Below, piece by piece: positions 20,907 to 31,621 of a stretch of DNA of 64,000 nt (positions within the stretch are counted from its first letter, which is position 1; each line of letters starts with the position of its first letter). The stretch is from Halichondria panicea. Its lineage: Eukaryota; Porifera; Demospongiae; Suberitida; Halichondriidae. The notes beneath the pieces were generated by a model. The model did no database searches, was not told the DNA's origin, and saw only the letters and a list, made by a program, of their open reading frames with translations. The position numbers and the translations under genes were made by a program. Location of the stretch: NCBI RefSeq assembly GCF_963675165.1, contig NC_087382.1:2209567-2273566 (forward strand), in the 5' to 3' direction.

Positions 20907-22481
20907 ATGGCTATTATTAACAAGAGAATTTTAGTTGTTCTAGTAGGTACAGTTTGTCTAGGCTTACTGACCATACTGCTTGTCCTTAGTAGCCATTCAC
21001 AAGATCAAGAAACTGCTGTGCATAGAACTGAGTACAGTTACAGTTACAGTGACAAAGATGTGAGGTCAGAGCTGTTGGCTGTTGGAGATAATGTAAGGAA
21101 GTGCTTCAATTCATCAGGACTTGGCAGCTCAGATTCTAACCTGCTCCAGTTGGGTATTGACAATGCTCAGTTGTTCATGAAAGAGTACAGGAAAGTCATA
21201 CCAAGGCAGTCTCTGGAGCACCACGCCAGCCATTGCTGGCATACTGACTACAGTGCATCAACTACTGCACTCAGTTTGTTCCGCACTGGTAGAGTTACTG
21301 GACGTATAGCTGGACAAAAGTTTGATCGGCCAACAGACTTTGTTTTTTATGGAAGAAGTGCTTTCCTGGAACTGAGCAGCCGTTTTAATGGTCGCTTTTC
21401 TTCAAATACTGTCTGTCTACCAAAAACCTATTTGCTTGGCTTTGAAAAATGTGGTTCTACTTATTTGTGGTGTTTTATATCTAAAATTATAAACACGTTC
21501 AGTGGAAACTCTAGGAAAAGCTCTGATAAATACCATGCCGACAAAGAGCCTTATTTCTGGACACCATTCCTCTACACAACGTCACTACCACACTCTGACA
21601 CTATCGGAAATCCATACCTGCTCAACTTCTTGCAAGCTTCAGATCCGAAAATCACCATTGAAGAAAGAAAGCATATTATGCTCATGGATGGGACTCCAAG
21701 TACTGTCCTAGAATGGCCTAAATTTCGAGAGTCTGATCCGGATCTTGCCAACTATTGCCTACTACCGAGCGCCCTTCCTCAACTATTCCCAAACTCTAAA
21801 TATGTTGTGATTATGAGAGATCCTGTCGACATGCTCTACTCGAATTTCTGGTGGACTTACTTCATTGAAACATTGGTATTAAATGAACTCTCTACTTTCA
21901 TAAACGATGTATACGATGCTGCCCAAGGTCCCAAGATTTTCCACAATCGTTCAGTTTCAAAAATCAATTCCTTTTTGCAATGTTTCAGAGATAAATCGCA
22001 AGCACCGTGTTCATTTTTCGAGGCTACACTTGAAGAGTATAATGATTGTATTTCATCACGTACCCACCTACTAAGCAACTGTGTCCATGAAATTACTAAC
22101 GAAAGAACGAGAAAAGAATCGGCCATTCATCGAGGTATCTATTACGTTCATGTACGCAAATGGCTCAGTGTTTTACCCCGTGATAGAATCTTGTTTGTAA
22201 GGCTAGAAACATTGAAGAAGGAGCCAGCGAAAATAGCATCGCAGGTTCTGGACTTGTTTGAAATTAATGGCGAGCGTAACAAGCTACCATTAACTGATGA
22301 AGTTGTGAGGAATATAACTGCTGACTGTTCGACAAATTCGGATGGTTTAATAGATTACAAACACTCACCAGATATCAAGAATATGCTTAAAGAAACGAAA
22401 GTTATGCTAAAGAAATTCTTCGTGCCGTTTAATAAACTTTTGGCCGAGCTACTGGACAGTGATCAATTCTTGTGGAATTAA
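20907..22481 (+). CDS. Single-exon type II membrane sulfotransferase
   Basis: One uninterrupted frame of 524 aa. A short cytosolic N-terminus is followed by a signal-anchor (ILVVLVGTVCLGLLTILLVL, residues ~8-27), as in Golgi enzymes. The catalytic domain has the 5'-phosphosulfate loop LGFEKCGSTYLW, the KEPYFWTPF segment seen in GalNAc4S-6ST (CHST15)-like enzymes, and the 3'-phosphate motif KYVVIMRDPVDMLYSNFW. It should transfer sulfate from PAPS to a glycan in the Golgi lumen; the substrate cannot be told from sequence. Sulfated polysaccharides are abundant in sponge matrix (established knowledge), which fits. The lack of introns contrasts with the multi-exon neighbours. A specific CHST assignment is not justified. 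Confidence 0.85.
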   Translation: MAIINKRILVVLVGTVCLGLLTILLVLSSHSQDQETAVHRTEYSYSYSDKDVRSELLAVGDNVRKCFNSSGLGSSDSNLLQLGIDNAQLFMKEYRKVIPRQSLEHHASHCWHTDYSASTTALSLFRTGRVTGRIAGQKFDRPTDFVFYGRSAFLELSSRFNGRFSSNTVCLPKTYLLGFEKCGSTYLWCFISKIINTFSGNSRKSSDKYHADKEPYFWTPFLYTTSLPHSDTIGNPYLLNFLQASDPKITIEERKHIMLMDGTPSTVLEWPKFRESDPDLANYCLLPSALPQLFPNSKYVVIMRDPVDMLYSNFWWTYFIETLVLNELSTFINDVYDAAQGPKIFHNRSVSKINSFLQCFRDKSQAPCSFFEATLEEYNDCISSRTHLLSNCVHEITNERTRKESAIHRGIYYVHVRKWLSVLPRDRILFVRLETLKKEPAKIASQVLDLFEINGERNKLPLTDEVVRNITADCSTNSDGLIDYKHSPDIKNMLKETKVMLKKFFVPFNKLLAELLDSDQFLWN

Positions 22482-22976
22482 GTATCTTAGTCTATATACA
22501 ATAATAGTTGCATGATTGTGTATAGCTATAGAGGCTTTATAATTTATGTATAATATATATTATCCAACAAAATTATATTAAAGATGTGCATGTATTTTGA
22601 CACTCCTATGCAGAACGTGCATGAAGTATTCACCTTGTGACCATGCGTATACTGAAACCTTAAAACGTAGCCTAGCTTGTTTTGTGCATATTAGGTGATT
22701 GTATTACCCATGCGCTATGCAGCCACACCTTGCAATGTAATGTGATATCATTCAAGGCATTCAAGTAGAGCCAAGTGTTGAGTGTCTAATGTAACTACGT
22801 GTCAGAGTAACCAAGGTCTTACAAGGCCCTAGTAACCAATTGTATATTTCATGAGTTCTCATGCACGATACAAACATTCCTTATAATCAAGGCCCCAGGT
22901 ACTGAGCTACTATGTATTAGTTAATACTTGGCTATATATAGCTGTAGCATAGATGGTATAATTATGTTCAAATAAT
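22482..22976. other. Downstream of sulfotransferase; no gene seen
   Basis: AT-rich DNA with no exon-like frame. ATTAAA near 22577 is a possible poly(A) signal for the sulfotransferase. Confidence 0.4.
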
Positions 22977-23771
22977 TACCGTATATCTTCTAATTTATCG
23001 GACAGCAAAAAATAATTATTTTGGAAATTGTCCGGGTATCAGTAATTGGAACAGATTTTTATAGAGCATGCGAAGTGTCCGGAATAATTAGAACAAGCAA
23101 GCAGCTGCATGCGAGCTAGCTAAGTGTAATAGAACAGGACGACTGAATAGTTGCACTATAGCTATCTAATCATGTAAAGCTATCTAACTGCAGTACTCAG
23201 TGGCGGATCCAGAGGAGGGTCCATGGGGTCCCTTGACCCCCCCTTTTGAACTAACTTTAGAAGAAGCTTAATGACACCTGCTAGCTATTTATCAGTTTTT
23301 GTAGCTATTGTAATTTGATTCAATGATTGTACCTGTTGTTTTGATGTACCAACTGCCAAAGGAGTGTTCAGGTTAGCCTATAGGCTAGCTAGTTGACTGT
23401 TCGTGGCAGCTAGCTAGCTCTAACGCAAGTCTATTATGGGACTTCCCCTGGCAGAGTATGGGATTTTCCCTAGTCTGTGTGACCGGAAGTGGGCGTAACC
23501 CCCAAAAATTCGCGCTGCGCGCGACTTTTCACTACTCGCGCTGCGCGCTCGTTAGTTTGGAACCCCCCTTTCATTTTTCCTGGATCCGCCACTGGTACTG
23601 TAAGTCTTACTTGCTGTCTATGAATGATAACTCAACTTTTCAAGGTGCATGCTGTCCGAACAAATGTAATATTAAAGTACTGGAGTGTCCGTTGTATTAG
23701 AACAACGAAAATTGCCCAAAAGAGTGTCCGGGGTAATTAGAAGTGTCCGATAAATTAGAAGATATACGGTA
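22977..23771. mobile_element. Outer MITE with 28-bp perfect TIRs, split by an inserted MITE
   Basis: Left end TACCGTATATCTTCTAATTT, continuing ATCGGACA, is matched as reverse complement at the right end (23744-23771). TA at each end suits a Tc1/mariner-like target. The interior carries repeated GTCCG..AATTAGAA motifs. About 395 bp without the inserted element; non-coding. Confidence 0.85.
23198..23594. mobile_element. Inner MITE with CAGTGGCGGATCCAG ends and 5-bp target duplication
   Basis: 397 bp. The left CAGTGGCGGATCCAG and the right CTGGATCCGCCACTG are exact inverted repeats, flanked by direct GTACT (23193-23197 and 23595-23599). It inserted into the 22977-23771 element, so it is younger. 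A CG-rich foldback (TTCGCGCTGCGCGCG) lies inside. Non-coding; superfamily unclear. Confidence 0.85.
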
Positions 23772-23837
23772 TGTCAAATTTGTTAACGGGCATATTTTCG
23801 AAACTGCAATTTTACGTACACGCAGAGGCCACCACAG

Positions 23838-24015
23838 TATCTGAGGGCGGCTACTATTTAAAGCTATAACACGCTTACAAATTAAGTCAGTGCCACTTTG
23901 CCACACCCAACTGTCCACTGCATGGTGACATCACAGCTACTAGTAGGGGGTGTGTTCAAAGTTAGAGCTGGTGATCTCTGTGACCCTGCCCTTCATGCGA
24001 AATAGGAACTGTGAT
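23838..24015 (-). pseudogene. Partial SPT4 copy (exons 2-3 with intron)
   Basis: Closely matches the SPT4 locus at about 17481-17700 on the same strand: CTGAGGGCGGCTACTA, GCCACTTTGCCAC.CCAACTGTCC, TGGTGACATCA..AGCTACTA, GTAGGGGGTGTG, CAAAGTTAGAGCTGGTGA and TCTCTGTGACCCTG. Intronic sequence is retained, so it is a DNA-level duplicate, not a retrocopy. The GAGGGTCAATAGGGACAGG-equivalent part is shortened, other exons are missing and frames do not join, so it cannot make SPT4. Confidence 0.85.
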
Positions 24016-24172
24016 GAAACCCAATATTATTTTATACACTTCAAAGTTCTGGTAATCATAATTAAATATTCAGCTATGCAGGGGGTGTGGTATAAATAAT
24101 GTGTTAAATTATGTATTATATAATACAATGTTATAGCGTATAGATATTAGTGTGCTGCAAGTCTCTCGTCAC

Positions 24173-25444
24173 TCATGTTCTAGTCTTACAAAAGTGCTTT
24201 TTGACTGTGAGGAACACGAAGTTTCTCAGAGCCTTTCCTCTACCATGGTGTAAAGTGATACCCAACTTCTCTCCCACAGTTAGTCGGTTCACTGTGTGGC
24301 CGCATCTGGTGCAGATGATTTCACTGCACAGGATAATATTCTCCTTGGTACTGACTTTAATCTCTATTTCAGACATGGGCCACTTTAGTTGGTGATCGTG
24401 TTCTCCTTCTTCCAATAATACCGCACAATGATCGTGTCGACCGAAGACCACATGCATTTTGTAGCCAGGCTTGATGTAGAACGAAGCTGATCGAGCATTA
24501 TACTCTGACTCTTGAACTAGTGGTAGGTAGTATCGTGTGTCACCTGGTGCTAGCATTGTGGTCATTGTCGCTAGACCTAGTCTAAGAAAACGTTTGATGT
24601 TCTTGATAGCTGCTTGTGTTTGAGGGTTAGAATCAATGGTGCCTAGTTGCTTAGTTACACAAAATGCTAGGCCATCAAACTTGAGTGAGAGTTGCTGTAG
24701 CTGATTAACCTTTTGTTCCACTGCTTCTATTTCAGCCGTTGCCTCTTGTTCAAATTTATTAGCCTTCTGCTTAAGTGTAACAGTCTCTGTCATCACTAAC
24801 TCCAGGTGGTGCTCTGTGTTTGATGCTTTATGTTCTGCCAAATCTTTTCGTACAATCATTTCCGTACACCCAGCTTCAAAGAACGGACACTTTACTGGCT
24901 CAAGAGGACACACCTTCTGATGACCTGCTAAATTCTGCCACTGCATGTTCTCATGCCCACAATTATTGGGGCAAGAAATAGGAAAAAGCAGACATTTGTC
25001 TAAATGTGTTATTTCTTTGTGCATCCCCTCTGTGCTGCAATACTGACATTGTACCAGACGGTTTGGGCACTTGTTGTCCTCGTGATCTTGAAGCTCTTTT
25101 CGTAGCATTCTTTCTCCACATTTCTTAGTGCATGATACCTCCGCAAACAAGCATTTCTCGAGATGTTGATTTGTTGTAGTGATATTGTCACACCCTTTGG
25201 AGCGATTAGGACAGTAGATTTTGAAGCCATCGATGGCGAGTCGTTTCACTCTTAAATCTACCATATTCTTGAAATCGTCCTCTTTACAATGTGGGCATGT
25301 CTTCTGCTTCTGTAGACAGCCATCACAAAAAAGTTTTCCGCAGCATCCAGTTAGTACTGGGTCTGTTAGAATGTTAGAGCAAATAGTGCAGTGATGATCT
25401 TCCAGTACTTGGTCTACAAAGTCGTAATCAACTGGACTAGCCAT
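24173..25444 (-). CDS. RING/TRAF-finger protein, array copy 1
   Basis: Intronless, 423 aa. N-terminal RING-like finger (CTICSNILTDPVLTG ... FCDGC ... CPHC), several TRAF-type zinc fingers (IYCPNRSKGC, VSCTKKCGERM, CPNRLVQCQYC, ISCPNNCGHE, VKCPFFEAGC), a coiled coil (~210-255), then a C-terminal domain with SASFYIKPGYKM and DHQLKWPM that resembles a divergent MATH/TRAF-C fold. Likely an E3 ligase or TRAF-like adaptor in innate signalling. The usual RING His is Lys here (CCGKLFC). Relative to copy 2 it lacks a few RING residues and the GEC of the first TRAF finger, removing a likely zinc ligand, so it may be functionally altered though the frame is open. Flanks are shared with the other copies. 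Confidence 0.85.
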   Translation of the reverse strand: MASPVDYDFVDQVLEDHHCTICSNILTDPVLTGCCGKLFCDGCLQKQKTCPHCKEDDFKNMVDLRVKRLAIDGFKIYCPNRSKGCDNITTTNQHLEKCLFAEVSCTKKCGERMLRKELQDHEDNKCPNRLVQCQYCSTEGMHKEITHLDKCLLFPISCPNNCGHENMQWQNLAGHQKVCPLEPVKCPFFEAGCTEMIVRKDLAEHKASNTEHHLELVMTETVTLKQKANKFEQEATAEIEAVEQKVNQLQQLSLKFDGLAFCVTKQLGTIDSNPQTQAAIKNIKRFLRLGLATMTTMLAPGDTRYYLPLVQESEYNARSASFYIKPGYKMHVVFGRHDHCAVLLEEGEHDHQLKWPMSEIEIKVSTKENIILCSEIICTRCGHTVNRLTVGEKLGITLHHGRGKALRNFVFLTVKKHFCKTRT

Positions 25445-26610
25445 TGCTCTGAAGCTGACAGAAATGTTCTCAATTTTAATTCACTGGTATCCTAGGTGAT
25501 TTCCAGTGAATATGTACTGATACCCCTAGGGCCTATAGGGGCCAGGGCAGCTAGCTAGGGCCAGGAAAGTATGGAATATGGCTCATATTTTTACTTCCTA
25601 CACACTGAAGTACTATTCCATGAGGCCTGAAACAATGCTGTCAAATTCTTGCTGTGTTTCTAGTCAAGGCTGTGGCTCAGAGGTACTAGATATAGACTAG
25701 CTAGGTAGTGGAGACTGAGTATAGTGCACCCATACTATCCTATATCATGGTAGCTAGCTAGCTGCATGATATGCACAAGGTGTCCATTGATACATTTGTG
25801 CAATGCAAAACAGCAGCTGCTGATATTGCATTGGTGGGTGGGTCTGGTCAAGGTTTATGGCTTCCAGCAGTGCTTGGACAATATCTAGCTCTCATCTCAT
25901 ACCTGACAGCTGTAAGTAACTGCATATATATTCTGAGGCAGAAGTGGCTATGAGATCGAAAGCAAGTTAGACTCCCGGCCCCATTGATGCTTCTATTTTT
26001 GCGGGTAAATAAATCTGTTGACTACCATGCCAGTGCAAGCTAGCTAGTAATGATGGCTTATATAACCAACCCAGCTTCGCAATAAAATGTGCTGAGTGTG
26101 GTTTTAGAAGCCTAGTATGTAACTATGGTCAGTTGTTGTAGGCTGGAGTCATGTGATGAGGGAATAGCCGTATACCGCTGGTGTGCGTGTACAGCTAACA
26201 TTATGTACCAGTTGTATTGCTACAAGTCTACATTGTTGTATGTATTCAATCTTATGTATAATTATTATAGGTGCCTAATTCGATGTTCTATATAATATAA
26301 TTATGGCATGCATATCTATAGTTATAAATCAGACATTCATTGTTGATATCTTGACCTAGGCCGAGTGAGAAGAGACAGAGACACTTGAAGAAGGGGAAGA
26401 AACACTACCATGCTGATGAGGGGACAAGATAAGGTGTGTATTGTGGAACCTCTGAACTATGGGATATGAATAATTATTGTGAGGTGTCTTGATGTCCTGA
26501 CTCAAAGTAGAGTCATCATAGTACACAATCAGCTAGCAGTGTGGTAAATGTGTACATGTATATACAGTATATATATCATTGTGCCGGGGGGAAAGTCCCT
26601 CTCTCGTCAC
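25445..26610. other. Spacer between TRAF copies 1 and 2
   Basis: No supported gene. Contains a 60-codon hydrophobic open frame (25771-25953) with a GTAAGT inside it and a short basic exon-like piece (26359-26431), neither strong enough to call. The segment around 26130-26170 (GTTGTAGGCTGGAGTCATGTGATGA) recurs upstream of the other TRAF copies, marking the duplicated unit. Confidence 0.5.
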
Positions 26611-27933
26611 TCATACTAGTCCACTTTTCGTACAAATATGCTTTTTGACTGCCAGGAACACAACGTCTGTTACAAACTTATTTAGTCTACTAATGCAATG
26701 CAGGTGTGGATTGATATCTTGCTGTTCTTTGTCCCCCACTAGTCGGTTCACTGTGAGGTCACATCTGGTGCAGAGTGTTTCACTATACAGGGTTTCATTC
26801 TCTCTAGTACTGAGTTCAATTTCTATTTCAGGCATGGGCCACTTTAGTTGGTGATCGTGTTCACCTTTCTCCAAGTATACCCTGCAATTATCGTATACAT
26901 CAATGCTCACATACATTTTATAGCCAGGCTTGATGTAGAACGAAGCTGATCGAGCTCTATACTCCGACTCTTTAACTAGTGGTAGGTAGTACTGTGTGTC
27001 ACCTGGTGCTAGCATTGTGGTCATTGTCTCTAGACCTAGGCTAACAAAACTTTTAATGTTCATGATAGCTGCTTGTGTATTGCGAGGGTTAGAATCAATA
27101 GTGCCTAGTTGCTTAGTTACACAAAATGCCAGGCCATCAAACTTGAGTGAAAGTTGCTGTAGCTGATTAACCTTTTGTTTCACTGCTTCTATTTCAGCCG
27201 TTGCCTCTTGTTCAAATTTCTTAGCCTTCTGCTTAAGTGTAACCATCTCTGTCATCACTAACTCCAGGTGGTGCTCTGTGTTTGATGCTTTATGTTCTGC
27301 TAAATCTTTTCGTACAATCATTTTCGTACACCCAGCTTCAAAGAAGGGACACTTTACTGGCTCAAGAGGACACACCTCCTGGTGATCTGCTAAGCTCTTG
27401 CGTGGTATTTTCTCATGCCTACAATTGTTGGGGCAATAAATAGGAAATAGTGGACATTTGTCCAAGTGATGTTTGGCTGTTATTTCTTTGTGCATCCCCT
27501 CTGTGTTGCAATACTGACATTGTACCAGACGGTTTGGGCACTTGTTGTCCTCGTGATCTTGAAGCTCTTTTCGTAGCATTCTTTCTCCACATTTCTTAGT
27601 GCATGATACCTCCACAAACAAGCATTTCTTGAGATGTTGATTGCATTCACCCAGTGTAGTGATTTTGTCACAACCCTTGGAGCGATTAGGACAGTAGATC
27701 TTCAAACTGTCGATGGCTCGTTTCATCCGTTTATCTTTAATAGAAACGAAGTTGATTTCTCGACAATGTGGGCAAGTCTTCTGCTTCTGTAGCCATTTTT
27801 TTAGACAGCCATCACAAAAAAGTTGTCCACAACATTCGGTCAGTACTGGGTCTGTTAGAATGTTAGTGCAAATAGTGCACTGATGATCTTCCGGTACTTT
27901 GTCTACAAACTCGTAATTAACTGGACTAGCCAT
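26611..27933 (-). CDS. RING/TRAF-finger protein, array copy 2 (intact)
   Basis: Intronless, 440 aa, the fullest copy in the array. RING-like finger with CTICTNILTDPVLTE, CCGQLFCDGC, then KKWLQKQKTCPHC; TRAF-type fingers follow (CPNRSKGCDKITTLGEC..H..KC and three or four more), then a coiled coil (about residues 215-265, heptad-like KQKAKKFEQEATAEIEAVKQ) and a MATH-like C-terminal domain (FYIKPGYKM ... HDHQLKWPMPEIEIELS). The layout matches TRAFs, which join receptors to ubiquitin signalling and IKK. The canonical RING His position is Gln. Start: MASPVNYEF, conserved in copy 3. Best candidate for a functional member. Confidence 0.9.
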   Translation of the reverse strand: MASPVNYEFVDKVPEDHQCTICTNILTDPVLTECCGQLFCDGCLKKWLQKQKTCPHCREINFVSIKDKRMKRAIDSLKIYCPNRSKGCDKITTLGECNQHLKKCLFVEVSCTKKCGERMLRKELQDHEDNKCPNRLVQCQYCNTEGMHKEITAKHHLDKCPLFPIYCPNNCRHEKIPRKSLADHQEVCPLEPVKCPFFEAGCTKMIVRKDLAEHKASNTEHHLELVMTEMVTLKQKAKKFEQEATAEIEAVKQKVNQLQQLSLKFDGLAFCVTKQLGTIDSNPRNTQAAIMNIKSFVSLGLETMTTMLAPGDTQYYLPLVKESEYRARSASFYIKPGYKMYVSIDVYDNCRVYLEKGEHDHQLKWPMPEIEIELSTRENETLYSETLCTRCDLTVNRLVGDKEQQDINPHLHCISRLNKFVTDVVFLAVKKHICTKSGLV

Positions 27934-28523
27934 TGCTCTAATTAGCCAGTGTCACTATTCTATATTATGGGCACATGTGCTGAAGGTTATCTCTTTGAGG
28001 TTCTGGTTGTGGTTTAATAAGCCATGCTAATGCATATGCATGGTCAGTTGTTGTAGGCTTGGGAGTCATGTGATGAATGCATGCACGGTTGCATAGATCT
28101 ACACTGTTCTATGCATGTACGAGCAATCTTATGGAGTTGTTAAAATTAATGCTCTATAGCATAGTTATAACCAGACGTCAAAGTTGTGGAACCTTTGGAA
28201 TATGAAGAGGTGCATGTCCTACTTTCAGGGATTGATTCATACAATTCTATTATATTAACTGTACCAACACTATATACACATGCAGTACATGCATGCAGTG
28301 GAGCCTCTAAATACTTTTGGGATCTATGAAAAGTGTCATCTTTATTGATGTGTCTTGACCCAAGTGGTAAAGTATGTGTGCTTCTGTTGAGTTGGTTGAA
28401 TGTCCTCTAGTTATTTCAGAGAGCTCACATTGACAGATTACACTGTACCTACTATAGTTACAAAGTATATGCCCCGTGTGCAGATTGTGATTTGCTAGCA
28501 CCTAATTATAGACAAGTGATGCA

Positions 28524-29205
28524 AGCTGCGCTGTGCTAATGCCTCTCGCCATGTTTTGCTTTCGCTCAAAAAGTTATAGAAGAGGTAATTATAGTTTGCT
28601 TTGTATATAATGTTATATTATTTGTTGATTGCAATTGTTGACAATGAATTCCACACAGTTATTATAGGAGAGGAGCCTAACTGATAGCTTGCATGATGAT
28701 CTTCAAGGAAAGCTAGCGCTTTAGTGCAAGGCTAACTTGAATAAAAACTTTGTACAAACAGATGATGCTCTGAAGGGACTGCAACAGCCTTCACTGTAAG
28801 TAAATTAGCCATAACCGGTAAAGCTGACTGTATGTATGTATGCATGTGTGTGTGTCTGTGCATGTGTGTGTCTGTGCATGTGTGTGTGTCTGTGCATGTG
28901 TGTGTCTGTGCATGTGTGTATGTGTATTCCTGGTAAGCCACAAAACAAGACAATGATACTACAATAGATATAACAATAGATGCATTGTACACAACTCTAG
29001 TAATAGATGCATGTACTATAGGCTTCTGTTTTCCTCTATACTGCATGCATGTGTAGAATTCAATTCATTCATTGGCAATCAACAATAATAACGTAACATT
29101 ATATACAAAGCAAACTATAATTATCTCTTCATCTCCCACTTCTAATAGTTTTTGAGCGAAAGCAAAACATGGCAAGAGGCATTAGCATAGCGCAGCTTGT
29201 TTCAT
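28524..29205. mobile_element. ~0.68-kb element with ~120-bp terminal inverted repeats
   Basis: The left arm (AAGCTGCGCTGTGCTAATGC ... CATGTTTTGCTTTCGCTCAA ... AATTATAGTTTGCTTTG, then about 80 more bases) is matched in reverse complement by 29085-29205. The middle holds a (GTGTGTCTGTGCAT)n repeat (~28840-28925). No transposase frame. Foldback-type, non-autonomous DNA element. Confidence 0.8.
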
Positions 29206-29501
29206 AGCTCTGCATGCACTAGAACGCTAGCTATTGGTATAGCTGCAAGAGTGAGAAGAGAGCTGCAAGGCTCTGCTGATGCAGCAGCCATTAATTTTGG
29301 ACTTGGACTTTTGGCATCTATCGTTTTTAACAACAATCATGTCGATCATTTCCCACTCTTTGAGTTTCCCGTGCAACAAAACAAAAATGTTCATCATGAT
29401 ATCAATTAGTGTGTGTGTAGAAGCTATACTGGTAGTTATGTAGCTTTGACACCTCCACTGAGGCATCGTGGTGCTTTCATTGATTAATGTATTGTGGCCT
29501 A

Positions 29502-29678
29502 CCATAATTACAGAGGAGGTACGACAGGCGCGGTGCAGCTCAAGCAATTAGCCTTTGATTGAACAATAATTATCCGCCCACGCCCCGCCTACGTCGTATG
29601 TTTTTGCCTGAGAGTAATCAAAGGCTAATTACTTGAGCTGCACCGCACCTGTCGGACCTCCTCTGCCATAATTATGGC
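29502..29678. mobile_element. 175-bp palindromic MITE
   Basis: CCATAATTACAGAGGAGGTA ... GGTGCAGCTCAAGCAATTAG is mirrored by CTAATTACTTGAGCTGCACC ... ACCTCCTCTGCCATAATTAT after a loop of about 60 bases. Arms ~58 bp with few mismatches; RNA or single-stranded DNA would form a strong hairpin. Confidence 0.85.
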
Positions 29679-30007
29679 CATGCATGCAGTCATGTGATGT
29701 TAGAGTGGCTTATGTATATACTACGAATCAGGCCTGTTTTCAAAGCTAACTTTGAGGAGGCCATAACTTGCGTATCGAGCGTCCAATTTCATTGCATTCA
29801 TTGGATGATAATGCTATACATTACATTACGTACCGTAGTGCTGCTACAATTCATGAAGTATATATACTCTTGCAACTATGTGGTACGTATCAAGGTTCAA
29901 TCATATAGTGCTGCATACAGGAGTGTGGTGGTAATGTGTACATACCGTTATACAATGTATAGCTTAGATAATTGTTGGATGAAAAGTCTCTCATCATCAT
30001 CATACTA

Positions 30008-31332
30008 CTAGTCTAAGTTTCGTTTCGTACAAACGTGTTTTTTGACTGCCAGGAATACAATTTTTCTTAGAAACCCATTAGGTCCAATCAAATGCTGGTG
30101 TGGGTTTTTGTTGATATCTTGCTCTGTTCTGTCCCCCTCTAGTCGGTTCACTGTGAGGCCACATCTGGTGCAGAGTGTTGCTCTATGCAGTATTATATTC
30201 TCTCTAGTACTGAGTTCAATCTCCATTTCAGGCATGGGCCACTCTAGTTTGTGATCGTGTTCACCTTTCTCCAAGTATACAGTGCAATTATCTCCACAAT
30301 CGATGTCGACGCACAGTTTATAGCCAGGCTCAATGTAGAACGAAGCTGATCGAGCTCTACACCATGACTCTTGAACTAGTGGTAGGTATCGTGTGTCACC
30401 TGGTGCTAGCATTGTGGCTGTAAAGCTTTTGATGTTCTTAATAGCTGTTTGCGTATTTTGAGGGTCAGAATCAATGGTGCCTAGTTGCTTAGTTACATAA
30501 GATACTAGGCCATCATACTTGAGTGAGAGTTGCTGTAGCTGATCTTTGGTAGTTTTAACCTCTTGTGAAAATTGTGTCGCTTGCTGCTCAAATTTGTTCG
30601 CTTTCTGCTCAGATTTGTTAGCGTTCTGTTTAAGTGTAACAGTTTGTGTCATCAATAACTCCAGGTGGTGCTCTGTGTTTGATGCTTGATGTTCTGCCAA
30701 ATCTTTTCGTGCGATCATTTCCGTACACCCAGCTTCAAAGAAGGGACACTTTACTGGCTCAAGAGGGCACACCTCCTGGTGATCTGCTAAGTTCATGCGC
30801 TGTATTTTCTCATGCCCACAATTGTTGGGGCAAGAAATCGGAAAAAATGAACATTTGTCTAAATGATATTCAGCTGTTATTTCTTTGTGCATCCCCTCTG
30901 TGTTGCAATACTGACATTGTACCAGACGGTTTGGGCACTTGTTGTCCTCGTGATCTTGAAGCTCTTTTCGTAGCATTTTTTCTCCACATTTCTTAGTGCA
31001 TGATACCTCCACAAACAAGCATTTCTCGAGATGTTGATTGCATTCACTCAGTGTAGTGATTTTGTCACATCCCTTGGAGCGATTAGGACAATAGATCTTC
31101 AAGCTGTCAATGGCTCGTTTTATTCGCTTATCTTTAATAGAAACAAAGTTTATCTCTTGACAATATGGGCATGTCTTCCGCCTCCGCTGTATTTTTTTTT
31201 TAGACAGCTATCACAAAAACCTTGCCCACAACATTCAGTCAGTACTGGGTCTGTTAGAATGTTAGTGCAAATAGTGCACTGATGATCTTCCGGTACTTTG
31301 TCTACAAACTCGTAATTAACTGGACTAGCCAT
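30008..31332 (-). pseudogene. RING/TRAF-finger gene, array copy 3 (frameshifted)
   Basis: Homologous along its whole length to copy 2. The start MASPVNYEFVDKVPEDHQ and first RING half read from 31332, then the frame is lost at an A homopolymer near 31190-31200 (opposite strand TTTTTTTTT). The rest, from KIYCPNRSKGC at 31102 to the C-terminus at 30008, is open in another frame (364 aa), with a longer coiled coil (KSEQKANKFEQQATQ) than copy 2. A single homopolymer slip separates it from an intact gene, so assembly error or a polymorphic null are both possible. An N-terminally truncated RING-less TRAF-finger protein from 31102 is conceivable. Confidence 0.8.
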
Positions 31333-31621
31333 CTATCAAGCAGCAACTCTCTGTACTCTATCTGTACTGTATATACATATAGGTATCTACATGTGCTGAA
31401 GGTTATTTCCCTTTTTGGCTTTTACTTGTGGTTTAAGAAGCCTCGAGTATTATATGATAATGGTCAGTTTGTGTAGGCTGCATGGGAATCATCATGTGAT
31501 AAGTGGTTATTATATAGGAATACCGTACAGATCTAAGTATGAACATTGTATTTAGTAAATCAGACGTCCAAAAAAAACAATTCTTTTTCAAACAGCAAGT
31601 GTCACTCTATAGGCTATATAT

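Noticed and set aside
20907-22481. Specific assignment of the sulfotransferase to CHST15
   Set aside because: Only the PAPS motifs and a KEPYFW-like segment match by eye; substrate class cannot be settled without a search.
25771-26431. Hydrophobic 60-codon frame with a GTAAGT and a short basic exon-like piece (PSEKRQRHLKKGKKHYHADE)
   Set aside because: Could be two exons of a small plus-strand gene, but the phase join, upstream exons and family are unclear, so no gene is called.
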